A stretch of DNA of 64,000 nucleotides from Oscillatoria princeps RMCB-10 (GTDB lineage Bacteria; Cyanobacteriota; Cyanobacteriia; Cyanobacteriales; Oscillatoriaceae), in assembly GCA_019359235.1 (NCBI GenBank), contig JAHHHT010000013.1, forward strand, positions 124,001-188,000, given 5' to 3'. Within the stretch, counting starts at the first letter, position 1, and each line of letters starts with the position of its first letter. Shown in pieces: positions 56,169 through 64,000 of the stretch. A program made the position numbers and the translations under genes. The notes under the pieces are model-generated. The model worked only from the letters and a program-made list of their open reading frames with translations. It was not told the DNA's origin and did not search any database.

Positions 56169-57215
56169 TCACTCAAAAACCTCCCGCAACAATTCCCGGT
56201 GAATCAGCGATCGGTCAGCGATAGATTGGAGCTGCGCCGGCGAGAGGGCGTCGCCATTAGCGTAGTGTTCCAGCCAAGTTTTGGTAATCGTCCTCGGGTC
56301 ATCTGGCAACTGGGGCAATTCCCATCCGGGCATATCCAATTCTGCCATCAGCTGGCTGACTTTGGGGTCATAGCTGAGCGCGAAACACCGGCACTCCTCC
56401 GCAGCAGCCATAATTAGAGCGTGCAGGCGCATTCCAACCGCCATTTCCACGCCGCGAAACACGCCTTTGAGCTCTCTGGGATCTTCGAGAGAGAGGATTT
56501 TGCTAACACCGGCGAGTTGGGAGTGGATAGACTCGGCGATTTCCAAATCTTGAGATGCCTGAAAAGGCAGGAGCAAAATGAAAGTGTCGGTTGCTTTTTG
56601 GAAGTCAATCAGGGCGCGGGTGAGGGTTTCCAGGCGTGCCGGTGTCAGTTGCGGGTGCTTGCGCAGCGTCACCGCCACGCGGGGTGCCGGCAAGTCCCAC
56701 AAACCCGGCACCTGCTTGGGTTCCAGCGCCCAAACGGGATCGGGAGCGAAATAGCAGGGGATTTGCCAGTCTGAGAGCAAAGCCGCTGAAGCGCGATCGC
56801 GCACGCTCACCGCCGCGCAGCCGGCAAACACTCGTCTAGCCATCTGGCGAGTCAAAGAGCGCTTCAGCGGGCCCACACCCTGCGCCCAAGCAATCGTTTT
56901 CAAGCCCAGCCGCTGAGCCAGTCCCATCAAGCCGGCATAATAGAAGGGGCTGAGTGCGCTGGTGGCGTCTTGGATCAAACTCCCCCCGCCCCAGATAAAG
57001 GCATCTGACTGGCGCAGAGATCGCAGCACCGGCATTGCATTCATGCGAGGGACCGCAGCCACCCCGTAGCGCTGGCGGGAAGCCGCTGGATTGCCAGAGA
57101 GAACCACCGGCGTCACATGGTCTGGTAACATTTGCAACAGGGAAGCCAGCAAAGCCTCATCGCCCCCATTGCCCAGGCCGTAATATCCGCACAACACTGC
57201 TCGCATCTGCCCCAT
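56169..57215 (-). CDS. csaB: Polysaccharide pyruvyl transferase CsaB
   Basis: A 348-residue enzyme that adds ketal pyruvate to cell-wall-linked polysaccharide, which in other bacteria anchors S-layer (SLH-domain) proteins. Signatures: CGYYGLGNGGDEALL (residues 9-23), WGGGSLIQD (about 75), AWAQGVGPL (about 108), SVRDRAS (about 136) and the late GMRLHALIMAAA (about 255). ATG 57215 is preceded by GAGG at 7 bases. It suggests pyruvylated surface glycan in this organism. Confidence 0.95.
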   Translation of the reverse strand: MGQMRAVLCGYYGLGNGGDEALLASLLQMLPDHVTPVVLSGNPAASRQRYGVAAVPRMNAMPVLRSLRQSDAFIWGGGSLIQDATSALSPFYYAGLMGLAQRLGLKTIAWAQGVGPLKRSLTRQMARRVFAGCAAVSVRDRASAALLSDWQIPCYFAPDPVWALEPKQVPGLWDLPAPRVAVTLRKHPQLTPARLETLTRALIDFQKATDTFILLLPFQASQDLEIAESIHSQLAGVSKILSLEDPRELKGVFRGVEMAVGMRLHALIMAAAEECRCFALSYDPKVSQLMAELDMPGWELPQLPDDPRTITKTWLEHYANGDALSPAQLQSIADRSLIHRELLREVFE

Positions 57216-57448
57216 GTCCTTCCTCAGCTGCTTGCCGCACTAGCTATAGTTTAGGGCAGTGGCTGGCGGCTTCCGTGAAATTTCTCAAAATTCTGCTGGC
57301 GGTTGCTTTTTGTGAATTCCGACTGAATCCTGTACATTCAACTCCGGCTCGCACGGAGGGGAAGTGAAAAAAGACAGCAAAAGTGGCTGTGTCTGGCACC
57401 GGCCCCCAGACAGCCACCCTGACATAATAAAAAATTATTCAATCGGAT

Positions 57449-57742
57449 TTAGGGGAAGCGTTTTCTGCGTGACCTTTCCTTTTTGGCATTGAAAGTTTTG
57501 GGCGTCGGGGGCCCTGCAAAGTAGCGTTTCATTTTAGAATTGGATGGATCTGGCTCAGAGTGAACCAAGCCCAAGCTGATCAGTATCAGCGTTTGTTTGT
57601 GGACGGTTCCATAAGTGACGCCGACAGCAGCCGCAATTTCTTCGGCATTCTGTCCGGGGTGATTGAGGATGGTGTCCAGAATCTTGTTTCGGTTGGTGTA
57701 AGCACTGGGGTGCGGTTTGAAGATATGGTTTGAGATAGCCAC
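57449..57742 (-). CDS. Small winged-helix DNA-binding protein
   Basis: A 97-residue protein. Residues 20-70 give a helix-turn-helix/winged-helix pattern (ILDTILNHPGQNAEEIAAAVGVTYGTVHKQTLILISLGLVHSE, split over several helices) like ArsR/MarR-type or MerR-less small regulators. The tail is basic (KKERSRRKRFP). Targets unknown. Confidence 0.75.
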   Translation of the reverse strand: MAISNHIFKPHPSAYTNRNKILDTILNHPGQNAEEIAAAVGVTYGTVHKQTLILISLGLVHSEPDPSNSKMKRYFAGPPTPKTFNAKKERSRRKRFP

Positions 57743-57975
57743 GGCTTTGAACCTGCAGTAAGCATTCAGACAGAAGAAGGGCGTTGGGACTGCCGGCTGG
57801 GGCTTAGGGGCTGAGAAGGAGAGGCTTTGCCCTCCGGGCTGCCGGTGGCCACTCTGCCGAAGGCCCCACCGAGAGTCCCAACGCCTTTCGACGTTAATTG
57901 CTGATAGCTTAACTTCATCTGGCTGGGATTTTCAGCGGTAGGATAGGAAAACTGAGGCAGTGTCAGGGATTTTTT

Positions 57976-58338
57976 ATGCACGCGCTTTCTATTCCTACCT
58001 GGATTATTCACATTTCCAGCGTTATCGAGTGGGTTGGGGCCATCTGGCTGATATGGACATACGGCGAAGTCACCGGCAACCGGGCGTGGCGGGCCCTGTC
58101 CGTGGCCATGCTGCCGGCATTAGTCAGCGCCATGTGCGCCTGCACCTGGCACTATTTTGACAACCCCGAATCCCTGGAGTGGCTCGTCACCCTGCAAGCC
58201 GCCATGACAGTGGTGGGGAACTGCACCATGTGCGCCGGCGCTTGGTGGATCTGGCGCGGAGCCCGGTTAAAGGAAAGCCAGCAACCCAGAGCCGGTGAAA
58301 ATACCGCTAACTTAGCCCCCACAGAATCGCGCCGATGA
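57976..58338 (+). CDS. Ycf49-like protein (DUF2499)
   Basis: A 120-residue membrane protein of the DUF2499 family, encoded also in some red-algal plastids as ycf49. Three or four helices: IIHISSVIEWVGAIWLIW, LSVAMLPALVSAMCACTWHYF and MTVVGNCTMCAGAWWIW. Conserved features include NPESLEWLVTLQA. Function unknown. Its stop overlaps the start of the next gene by four bases. Confidence 0.9.
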   Translation: MHALSIPTWIIHISSVIEWVGAIWLIWTYGEVTGNRAWRALSVAMLPALVSAMCACTWHYFDNPESLEWLVTLQAAMTVVGNCTMCAGAWWIWRGARLKESQQPRAGENTANLAPTESRR

Positions 58339-58622
58339 TTTCAAAAGAGAGTCTGTTTGCTATCTCCCTGTTTCCCTACCTGGGGTTCTTGTGGTTTCTC
58401 ACCCGATCGGGACAAGTGCCGCGTTTGGCCCTGACCGGCTTTTACATGACCCTGGTGTTTGTCGGCGTCACCATTCCCGCTGGGATTTACGCCAAAGTGG
58501 CCTATGGCCAGTCCTTAGCGAACGCAGATTTGTTGCACGGGGGGGCGGAATTCTTTTTGACGCTGGCCAATATTTTGATTGTGTTGGGCTTTCAGCAAGC
58601 GGTCAGTCGGGTGCGCGAATAG
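58335..58622 (+). CDS. DUF3593 membrane protein
   Basis: A 95-residue protein with three hydrophobic helices (LFAISLFPYLGFLWFL, GFYMTLVFVGVTIPAGIY, FFLTLANILIVLGFQ) and the conserved YGQSLANADLLHGGAE loop. It is translated from an ATGA overlap with the Ycf49-like gene, so the pair is a coupled operon. Both families share distribution in cyanobacteria and plant plastids; a common complex is plausible. Confidence 0.9.
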   Translation: MISKESLFAISLFPYLGFLWFLTRSGQVPRLALTGFYMTLVFVGVTIPAGIYAKVAYGQSLANADLLHGGAEFFLTLANILIVLGFQQAVSRVRE

Positions 58623-58810
58623 CAGTCCCGACAGCCGCACCAGAGCCCCCCGCACCCCCCACCCCCGCACCCCCTGCCCCCTGAGGGATAGATGTTCATT
58701 GCCAATCGCTTTTCAAAAATATAAAATGTAATATTCTGCATCAGGTGAATTGAACTCAGGAAGGTGGGGAACACTTACCATAGAGTCAAGGCTCCCCATT
58801 GCTTTCGAGT

Positions 58811-60733
58811 ATGACGTTTTGTCTCAATCCCGCCTGTTCGCACCCGCAAAATCCAGATGGGTTAACGCATTGCATCAGTTGCGGGTCACAGTTACTGCTA
58901 AAACAGCGCTACCGTGCCATCCAACCCCTCGGGCAAGGGGGATTTGGCAGAACCTACCTGGCCGTGGATGAAGACCGGCTCTTAACTCGCTGCGTGATTA
59001 AACAGCTGCTGCCGCAAATCGAAGGAAGCGGCTCGCGAGCGCAAGCTTCACTGGAGAAGGCGATGCAGCTGTTCAATCAAGAAGCCATGCGACTGTGCGA
59101 ACTGGGAGAGCATCCGCAGATTCCGGCGCTTCTGGCTTTTTTTGAACAAAACCAGCGCCTGTATCTGGTGCAAGAGTACATTGACGGGCAAACTTTGTGG
59201 CACGAGCTGCAGGACAAGGGAGCTTTCAGCGAACAGCAGGTTCGGCACATTCTCAGCTCCCTGCTGCCGGTGCTCAAGTTTATCCACGCCCACAGTGTTA
59301 TTCACCGCGACATTACGCCGGTCAACATCTTGCGCCGGCAGCGCGATGGCCAATTGATGCTGATCGATTTTGGCGTCGCCAAGCTGCTGAGCAGAACCTC
59401 CGCCATGCAAACGGGTACGAAAATTGGCACCCAAGGCTATGCGCCCCTGGAACAGCTGCGCAGCGGCAAAGCCTATCCAGCAAGCGACATCTACAGTTTG
59501 GGCGTCACTTGCATTAACCTGCTGACCAGGGTGAAACCGGATCATCTCTTCGATCCCCTCAGGGGCTGGGTGTGGCGGGAGCATCTGGCCCAACAGGGGA
59601 CAGACATCAGCGAGCAATTGGCGCAAATCCTGGACAAGATGATCGAAGATATGGTCAGCGATCGCTACCAGTCAGCTGAGGAAGTGCTTAAAACTCTCAG
59701 CGAGATTAAAGCCGCACCCCCGCCGCCCCCGCCGCCCGCTCATATCCCTCCCCTCGCCAGAGTCGTAACCCCCCCACCGGCACCGACATCCAAGCCCAAA
59801 ACCCGCGGCTGGAAATGCGCCCACACGCTGACCGGACATTCCTCTTGGGTGACATCCGTCGCCATCAGCTCCAATGGCCTTATCCTTGCCACCGGCAGTC
59901 TCGACGACACCGTAAAGGTCTGGAATTTAAACACCGGCGAACTGCTGCACACTATGTTTGGGCATTTAAACGCCGTCAATGATGTGGCTATCAGTCCCGA
60001 TGGCCAGATTGTGGCCAGTTGCAGCGATGACGGCAAGGTCAAGCTGTGGCACACCGGCACCGGCACCTTGCAGGCCGATCTCGCTGGGCATTTGAGGGAT
60101 ATCAATGCCGTCGCCATCAGCCCGGATGGCAAAATCGTAGCCAGTGGCAGTGAGGACCGAACCGTCAAGCTCTGGCAGATCGCCAACGGCAAGAGCGACA
60201 CTCCCACCTACCCGACACGCACCCTCGGCGGTCGTTCCGGCATGGTCAAGTCCGTTGCCTTCAGTCCCAATGGGCAGATCCTGGCGAGCGGCGGTCTGGA
60301 TAACAAGATTTATATTTGGAACACCGCCACCGGCGAGCTGCTTAGCACCCTCTCCGGGCATTTGAACTCGGTGAATTCTGTCGCCATCAGTTCGGATGGG
60401 AAACTGCTCGCCAGCGGCAGTAAAGACCGAACTGTCAAGCTGTGGCAGATAACCCCAGACCCGCAGGGACGCCCACTGGGGTCTTTGCTGTACCGGCTCT
60501 CTGGCCATCTGGACATGGTGAATTCCGTGGCCTTCAGCGCTCAGGGCAGTAACCTGATCAGCGGCAGCCGTGACCAGACGGTCAAGTTGTGGAACACAAC
60601 CACCGGCAAACTGCTAGGCACTTTTTCCGGGCATGTAGGAGCAGTGAATTCCGTGGCGGTTAGCGCCGATGGCAAGACGATCGTCAGTGGCAGTTCCGAC
60701 AAGACCATTAAAATCTACCGCTGGGTTCCTTAG
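58811..60733 (+). CDS. Ser/Thr protein kinase with seven WD40 repeats and altered catalytic lysine
   Basis: A 640-residue protein. Head: CLNPAC and CISCG pairs (residues 3-25). Kinase domain about 35-300: glycine loop GQGGFGRTY, VIKQ lysine, catalytic loop HRDITPVN and DFGVAK. The loop has Thr where HRDxKxxN kinases have Lys, a single-base change (AAG to ACG). A proline-rich linker (about 305-330) leads to seven WD40 repeats that would form one closed propeller. ATG 58811 is chosen; TTG 58799 is four codons earlier. First of three related kinases in a row. Confidence 0.94.
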   Translation: MTFCLNPACSHPQNPDGLTHCISCGSQLLLKQRYRAIQPLGQGGFGRTYLAVDEDRLLTRCVIKQLLPQIEGSGSRAQASLEKAMQLFNQEAMRLCELGEHPQIPALLAFFEQNQRLYLVQEYIDGQTLWHELQDKGAFSEQQVRHILSSLLPVLKFIHAHSVIHRDITPVNILRRQRDGQLMLIDFGVAKLLSRTSAMQTGTKIGTQGYAPLEQLRSGKAYPASDIYSLGVTCINLLTRVKPDHLFDPLRGWVWREHLAQQGTDISEQLAQILDKMIEDMVSDRYQSAEEVLKTLSEIKAAPPPPPPPAHIPPLARVVTPPPAPTSKPKTRGWKCAHTLTGHSSWVTSVAISSNGLILATGSLDDTVKVWNLNTGELLHTMFGHLNAVNDVAISPDGQIVASCSDDGKVKLWHTGTGTLQADLAGHLRDINAVAISPDGKIVASGSEDRTVKLWQIANGKSDTPTYPTRTLGGRSGMVKSVAFSPNGQILASGGLDNKIYIWNTATGELLSTLSGHLNSVNSVAISSDGKLLASGSKDRTVKLWQITPDPQGRPLGSLLYRLSGHLDMVNSVAFSAQGSNLISGSRDQTVKLWNTTTGKLLGTFSGHVGAVNSVAVSADGKTIVSGSSDKTIKIYRWVP

Positions 60734-60736
60734 GGG

Positions 60737-60805
60737 TTAGGGGGCATTGGGCATTGGGCACTGGGCACTGGGCACTGGGCACTGGGCACTGCCCCATGCC
60801 TGATG
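60737..60805. repeat. GGGCACT/GGGCATT heptamer tandem repeat
   Basis: Seven or so heptamers (TTGGGCA, CTGGGCA) then two CCCCATGCC inverted pieces, in the short gap between kinase genes. Confidence 0.85.
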
Positions 60806-60876
60806 CCCCATGCCCCAAGGGCAAAATCGCCGTGCTAGAGGGCACAATAGATACAGTGTCGCTCCCCGTTGCCGGT

Positions 60877-62121
60877 ATGAGTTATTGCCTCAATCCCAGC
60901 TGCCCAAACCCCCAGAATCCTGAGGGGGCAAGGTTTTGCCAAGCTTGCGGCTGCCTTCTGCCGCTCAAGGAGCGCTACCGCGCCATCCGCCCGATCGGGG
61001 AAGGGGGATTTGGCCGCACTTTCTTGGCGGTGGATGAAGACCGGCTCAACTCTCGCTGCGTTATCAAGCAATTTTTTCCCCAATTTCAAGGCACTGTAGC
61101 GTTGCAGAAAGCTACGGAACTCTTTAGCCGCGAGGCGGTGCGGCTGGACGAACTGGGCGAACACCCGCAAATTCCCGACCTGCTGGCTTTTTTTGAGCAA
61201 GACAAGCGACTGTATCTGGTACAGGAGTTTATTGATGGGCCTTCTTTGCTGCAGGAGTTGCGCGAGAGGGGCGCTTTCAGCGAGCTGCAGATCCGCCAAC
61301 TGCTCGGGGATTTGCTGCCGGTGCTGCAGTTTATCCACGAGCGCAAGGTGATTCACCGCGACATTAAGCCAGAGAATATTGTGCGCCGGCGGAAAAATGG
61401 CCAGCTGGTGCTGGTGGATTTTGGCGTGGCGTCCCAAGGTGCCGGTACGGAACTGGCAGAAACCGGCACCAGAGCGGGCACCCAAGGTTACGCGCCAATG
61501 GAGCAAATGCGCGGCGGTGCGGCATATCCTGCGAGCGACCTTTACAGTTTGGCGGTGACTTGTCTGGTGCTGCTGGCTGCTAGTATGCCGGACAATTTGT
61601 TTGACCCGCTGGAAGGCGAGTGGATCTGGCGAGAAAAGCTGGCGAAAAGCGGCAAACCCGTCAGCCCTCGCTTGGGGCAAATTTTGGACAAGATGCTGCA
61701 AAACTCGGTGAGAGACAGATATCAGTCAGCGGCGGTGGTGCTCGAAGAACTCAATCCGGCAAAAGCCGGCACCCGGCACCCACCGGCAGTCCCCAAAGTC
61801 ACCCCGGCAACCCCGGCACCCCCACCCCCGCAGCCTGCAACTCAGCCCCCTCCCCCCAATAGCACATCTCGCGCGAAAAGTCAAGCGCCCTCGCGCGATA
61901 TTGATATGATTGCGGCGGAACTGGCGTTGGTGAGTCAGGCGCAACCGGCACCCCCGAACGCCGGTGCGCCGGCGATCGAGCCGCCGGCACCCTCGCCAGC
62001 ACCGCCGCAAAAGCCGCCCGCCGGTGGCACTCAATCGCCCCTGGGGAAAAGTAAATCTGCCGGTTCTGACATTGATGCGGAATTGGAGTCGCTCAAGTCG
62101 GAGTATCGCCCGGAAAGCTAA
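60877..62121 (+). CDS. Ser/Thr protein kinase with proline-rich tail
   Basis: A 414-residue kinase closely related to its neighbours. Head MSYCLNPSC and CQACGC, glycine loop GEGGFGRTF, catalytic loop HRDIKPEN and DFGVAS. From about 290 the tail is Pro/Ala-rich and disordered, with two short acidic motifs (RDIDMIAAEL and SDIDAELESL) and no WD40 or transmembrane part. ATG 60877 starts the conserved head; 41 further upstream codons consist of heptamer-repeat translation. All catalytic residues appear intact. Confidence 0.93.
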   Translation: MSYCLNPSCPNPQNPEGARFCQACGCLLPLKERYRAIRPIGEGGFGRTFLAVDEDRLNSRCVIKQFFPQFQGTVALQKATELFSREAVRLDELGEHPQIPDLLAFFEQDKRLYLVQEFIDGPSLLQELRERGAFSELQIRQLLGDLLPVLQFIHERKVIHRDIKPENIVRRRKNGQLVLVDFGVASQGAGTELAETGTRAGTQGYAPMEQMRGGAAYPASDLYSLAVTCLVLLAASMPDNLFDPLEGEWIWREKLAKSGKPVSPRLGQILDKMLQNSVRDRYQSAAVVLEELNPAKAGTRHPPAVPKVTPATPAPPPPQPATQPPPPNSTSRAKSQAPSRDIDMIAAELALVSQAQPAPPNAGAPAIEPPAPSPAPPQKPPAGGTQSPLGKSKSAGSDIDAELESLKSEYRPES

Positions 62122-62156
62122 TATCAATTTGAGCGTTTAGATGCCCGGATTCGCCT

Positions 62157-62280
62157 CGTTACCCTCGTTTCCCCTCGTTCCCAGGCTCCGCCTGGGAATG
62201 CTGCTTGGGAGGCTCTGCCTCCCTTTGGATCGCAAGCAGAAGTAGGGTGCGTTCCGCCCTTGGCGGAACGCACCCTACTC
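62157..62280. repeat. Double-hairpin repeat and GTAGGGTGCGTTCC palindrome
   Basis: CCCAGGCTCCGCCTGGG (62181-62197) with GGAGGCTCTGCCTCC (62209-62223), then GTAGGGTGCGTTCCGCC and its complement (62243-62278). The last is the same type as the core of the insert at 55878-56012. Confidence 0.8.
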
Positions 62281-62341
62281 CCCAGCAAACAGGGATTCCA
62301 GTCAATTTAAAATATAAAATGTAAAAGATAAAATTGATGTT

Positions 62342-64000
62342 ATGATACATTGCCTGAATCCTTATTGCCAGAATCCGCTGAATCCTGACGGGAAAGTGTT
62401 TTGCCAGAGTTGTGGCTCAAAGCTGCAACTGAAAGATCGCTACTGTGCGATAAAGCTGCTGGGCGAGGGGGGATTCGGCAGGACCTTCATCGCCTCAGAT
62501 GCCGACCGGCTGGAGGCTCCCTGCGTGATTAAGCAATTTTTGCCGCTGTCGCAAGTGCAGCAAAATCGGGGGTTGCTGGAAAAAGCGACGGAAATGTTCG
62601 CCGGGGAGGCAAAGCAGCTGCTGCAGCTGGGAGATCACCCGCAGATTCCCACCCTGTTTGCCGATTTTGAAGAAGAGGGGCGGCTGTATTTGGTGCAAGA
62701 GTTTATTGACGGGCAGAATTTGTTGCAGGAGTTGGAAGAGGGAGGGGCGTTTAGTGGGGAGAAGATAGAGGAACTGTTGCTGGATTTGCTGCCGGTGCTG
62801 AAGTACATCCACTCCAAACAGGTGATTCACCGGGATATTAAGCCAGAGAATGTCTTGCGCCGCAAGAGTGACGGCAAATTAGTGCTGATTGATTTTGGGG
62901 TTGCCAAGCAATTAACCGGCAGCGTTTTGATAAAAACCGGCACTAAACTGGGCACCGAAGGCTACGCGCCCATTGAGCAGCTGCGAGGCGGAAAAGCCTA
63001 TCCGGCGAGCGACCTTTACAGTTTGGGGGTCACCTGCATTCACCTGCTGACGGATACAGCACCCGACGAACTTCACGATCCGATGAAAGGGCGGTGGCTG
63101 TGGCGAAATAAGCTGATAGAACAGGGGAGAACCGCCAGCGATCGGTTGGGGAAAGTGATAGACAAACTGCTGCAAGACTGGGTGAGCGATCGCTACCAGT
63201 CAGCAGAGGAAGCGATCGCAGACCTTTACTGGGGGAATGCTGGAGCGCCAGCCGGCAATCCGCAACCTAAACTCACCAAATTTCAGCCGGCAACCACCAA
63301 GATTCAGCCCGCGCCGCCCCAGACTTGGCGGTGCGTGCACACGCTCACCGGGCACACAAATTATGTCATAGGCGTCGCCATCAGCCCAGATAGCAAAACC
63401 CTCGCCAGTTGCAGTTATGACAAAACCATCAAATTGTGGCATTTGGAAACCGGCAACCTGCTGGGAACCCTCACCGCGCACACCGGCTGGGTGAGTTGCC
63501 TCGCCATCAGTCCCGATGGCAAAACCCTCGCCAGCGGCAGTTTAGACAGCACCGTCAAACTGTGGGAAATTGGCAGTGGCAACCTCAGAAAAACGCTCAC
63601 CGGCCATTCGGGATATGTGATTTCTATGGCGATCAGCCCGGATGGTAAATTCCTCGCCAGTGGCTGTTTTGACAATAGCATAAAGCTGTGGGAATTGGCA
63701 ACCGGCAACCCGATTGGAACCCTAATGGGGCACACCGGCTATGTGGAATCCCTCGCCATCAGTCCGGATGGAAACACCCTCGCCAGCGGGGGTGGATATG
63801 ACGATCACAGTATCAAACTGTGGAATGTAAGAGATGGCATTCTGACCCACACCTTCCGAGGTCATTCCGCCTCAGTGCGCTCTTTGGCCTTCAGTCCCGA
63901 TGGCAAGAGAATCGTGAGTGGGAGTGAGGACAAGACCGTGAAGATTTGGGATGTGAGTGCGAAGAAAGAGCTCTACACGCTCTCGCATCCCTCATGGGTT
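62342..64000 (+). CDS. Ser/Thr protein kinase with WD40 repeats, 3' end outside the window
   Basis: At least 553 residues. It opens MIHCLNPYC with CQSCG (cysteine head), glycine loop GEGGFGRTF, catalytic loop HRDIKPEN and DFGVAK. From about 335 six or more WD40 repeats follow (for example GHTNYVIGVAISPDSKTLAS, later GSEDKTVKIWDV); at least one more would normally follow to complete a propeller. Unlike the gene at 58811 the catalytic Lys is present. The order of modules is otherwise the same, so the two WD40 kinases are duplicates separated by the proline-tailed one. Confidence 0.94.
   Translation, partial: MIHCLNPYCQNPLNPDGKVFCQSCGSKLQLKDRYCAIKLLGEGGFGRTFIASDADRLEAPCVIKQFLPLSQVQQNRGLLEKATEMFAGEAKQLLQLGDHPQIPTLFADFEEEGRLYLVQEFIDGQNLLQELEEGGAFSGEKIEELLLDLLPVLKYIHSKQVIHRDIKPENVLRRKSDGKLVLIDFGVAKQLTGSVLIKTGTKLGTEGYAPIEQLRGGKAYPASDLYSLGVTCIHLLTDTAPDELHDPMKGRWLWRNKLIEQGRTASDRLGKVIDKLLQDWVSDRYQSAEEAIADLYWGNAGAPAGNPQPKLTKFQPATTKIQPAPPQTWRCVHTLTGHTNYVIGVAISPDSKTLASCSYDKTIKLWHLETGNLLGTLTAHTGWVSCLAISPDGKTLASGSLDSTVKLWEIGSGNLRKTLTGHSGYVISMAISPDGKFLASGCFDNSIKLWELATGNPIGTLMGHTGYVESLAISPDGNTLASGGGYDDHSIKLWNVRDGILTHTFRGHSASVRSLAFSPDGKRIVSGSEDKTVKIWDVSAKKELYTLSHPSWV

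Overview
The window is chromosomal DNA from a cyanobacterium, most likely a filamentous one of the Microcoleus/Oscillatoria/Kamptonema type. The evidence is an aerobic chlorophyll-biosynthesis cyclase (AcsF), proteins seen almost only in cyanobacteria and plastids (DUF2996, Ycf49-like DUF2499, DUF3593), several serine/threonine kinases with a zinc-ribbon head and WD40 tails, scattered HIP1 octamers (GCGATCGC), and gaps full of heptamer repeats and small palindromes. Genus assignment is inference.

Layout. 1-9 kb: a 5'-truncated anti-sigma-type ATPase, a kinase fused to a periplasmic-binding domain, a dicarboxylate/amino-acid symporter, a TPM gene destroyed by repeats, a DUF427 protein, threonine synthase between two MoaD/ThiS-like sulfur carriers, and a DUF2996 protein. 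9-19 kb: a TM2 protein beside a kinase carrying the same TM2 tail, AcsF, an exported protein, an orphan DNA methyltransferase, a 10-copy 26-bp tandem repeat, a deaminase, a K+ channel and a Coq4-like protein. 19-23 kb: a long RTX protein with six 324-bp repeat units and a frameshift near its C-terminus. 23-31 kb: a purine permease, a PMT-type mannosyltransferase, RsgA, a pentapeptide protein, TrmB and a Uma2 nuclease. 31-40 kb: a VapC/FitA toxin-antitoxin pair, the TldE/TldD protease pair, an NTF2-like protein, an aldo/keto reductase, a cytochrome c6-type protein, an SDR, two tRNA-like sequences and an aminotransferase. 40-45 kb: a peptide-type ABC transporter (binding protein plus two permeases, no ATPase). 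45-48 kb: a tandem family of pentapeptide-repeat genes, the first killed by a nonsense codon. 48-55 kb: one gene of about 2,430 codons encoding a modular extracellular protein ending in a nuclease-like domain. 56-64 kb: CsaB, a small winged-helix protein, the Ycf49/DUF3593 pair and three consecutive related Ser/Thr kinases; the last runs off the window.

Three themes stand out. First, signalling: five kinase genes, four with the same N-terminal cysteine-rich head, fused to different C-terminal modules (periplasmic-binding, TM2, WD40, proline-rich). Second, surface or secreted proteins: the RTX protein and the giant nuclease-tailed protein. Third, very active small-repeat turnover: at least three MITE-like elements and several palindrome families have entered intergenic space, truncated one gene, and inserted in frame into two others (aminotransferase and mannosyltransferase). 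Best candidates for something undescribed are the giant nuclease-tailed protein, the sulfur carrier-threonine synthase-sulfur carrier cluster, and the mobile palindromes that become protein-coding sequence.
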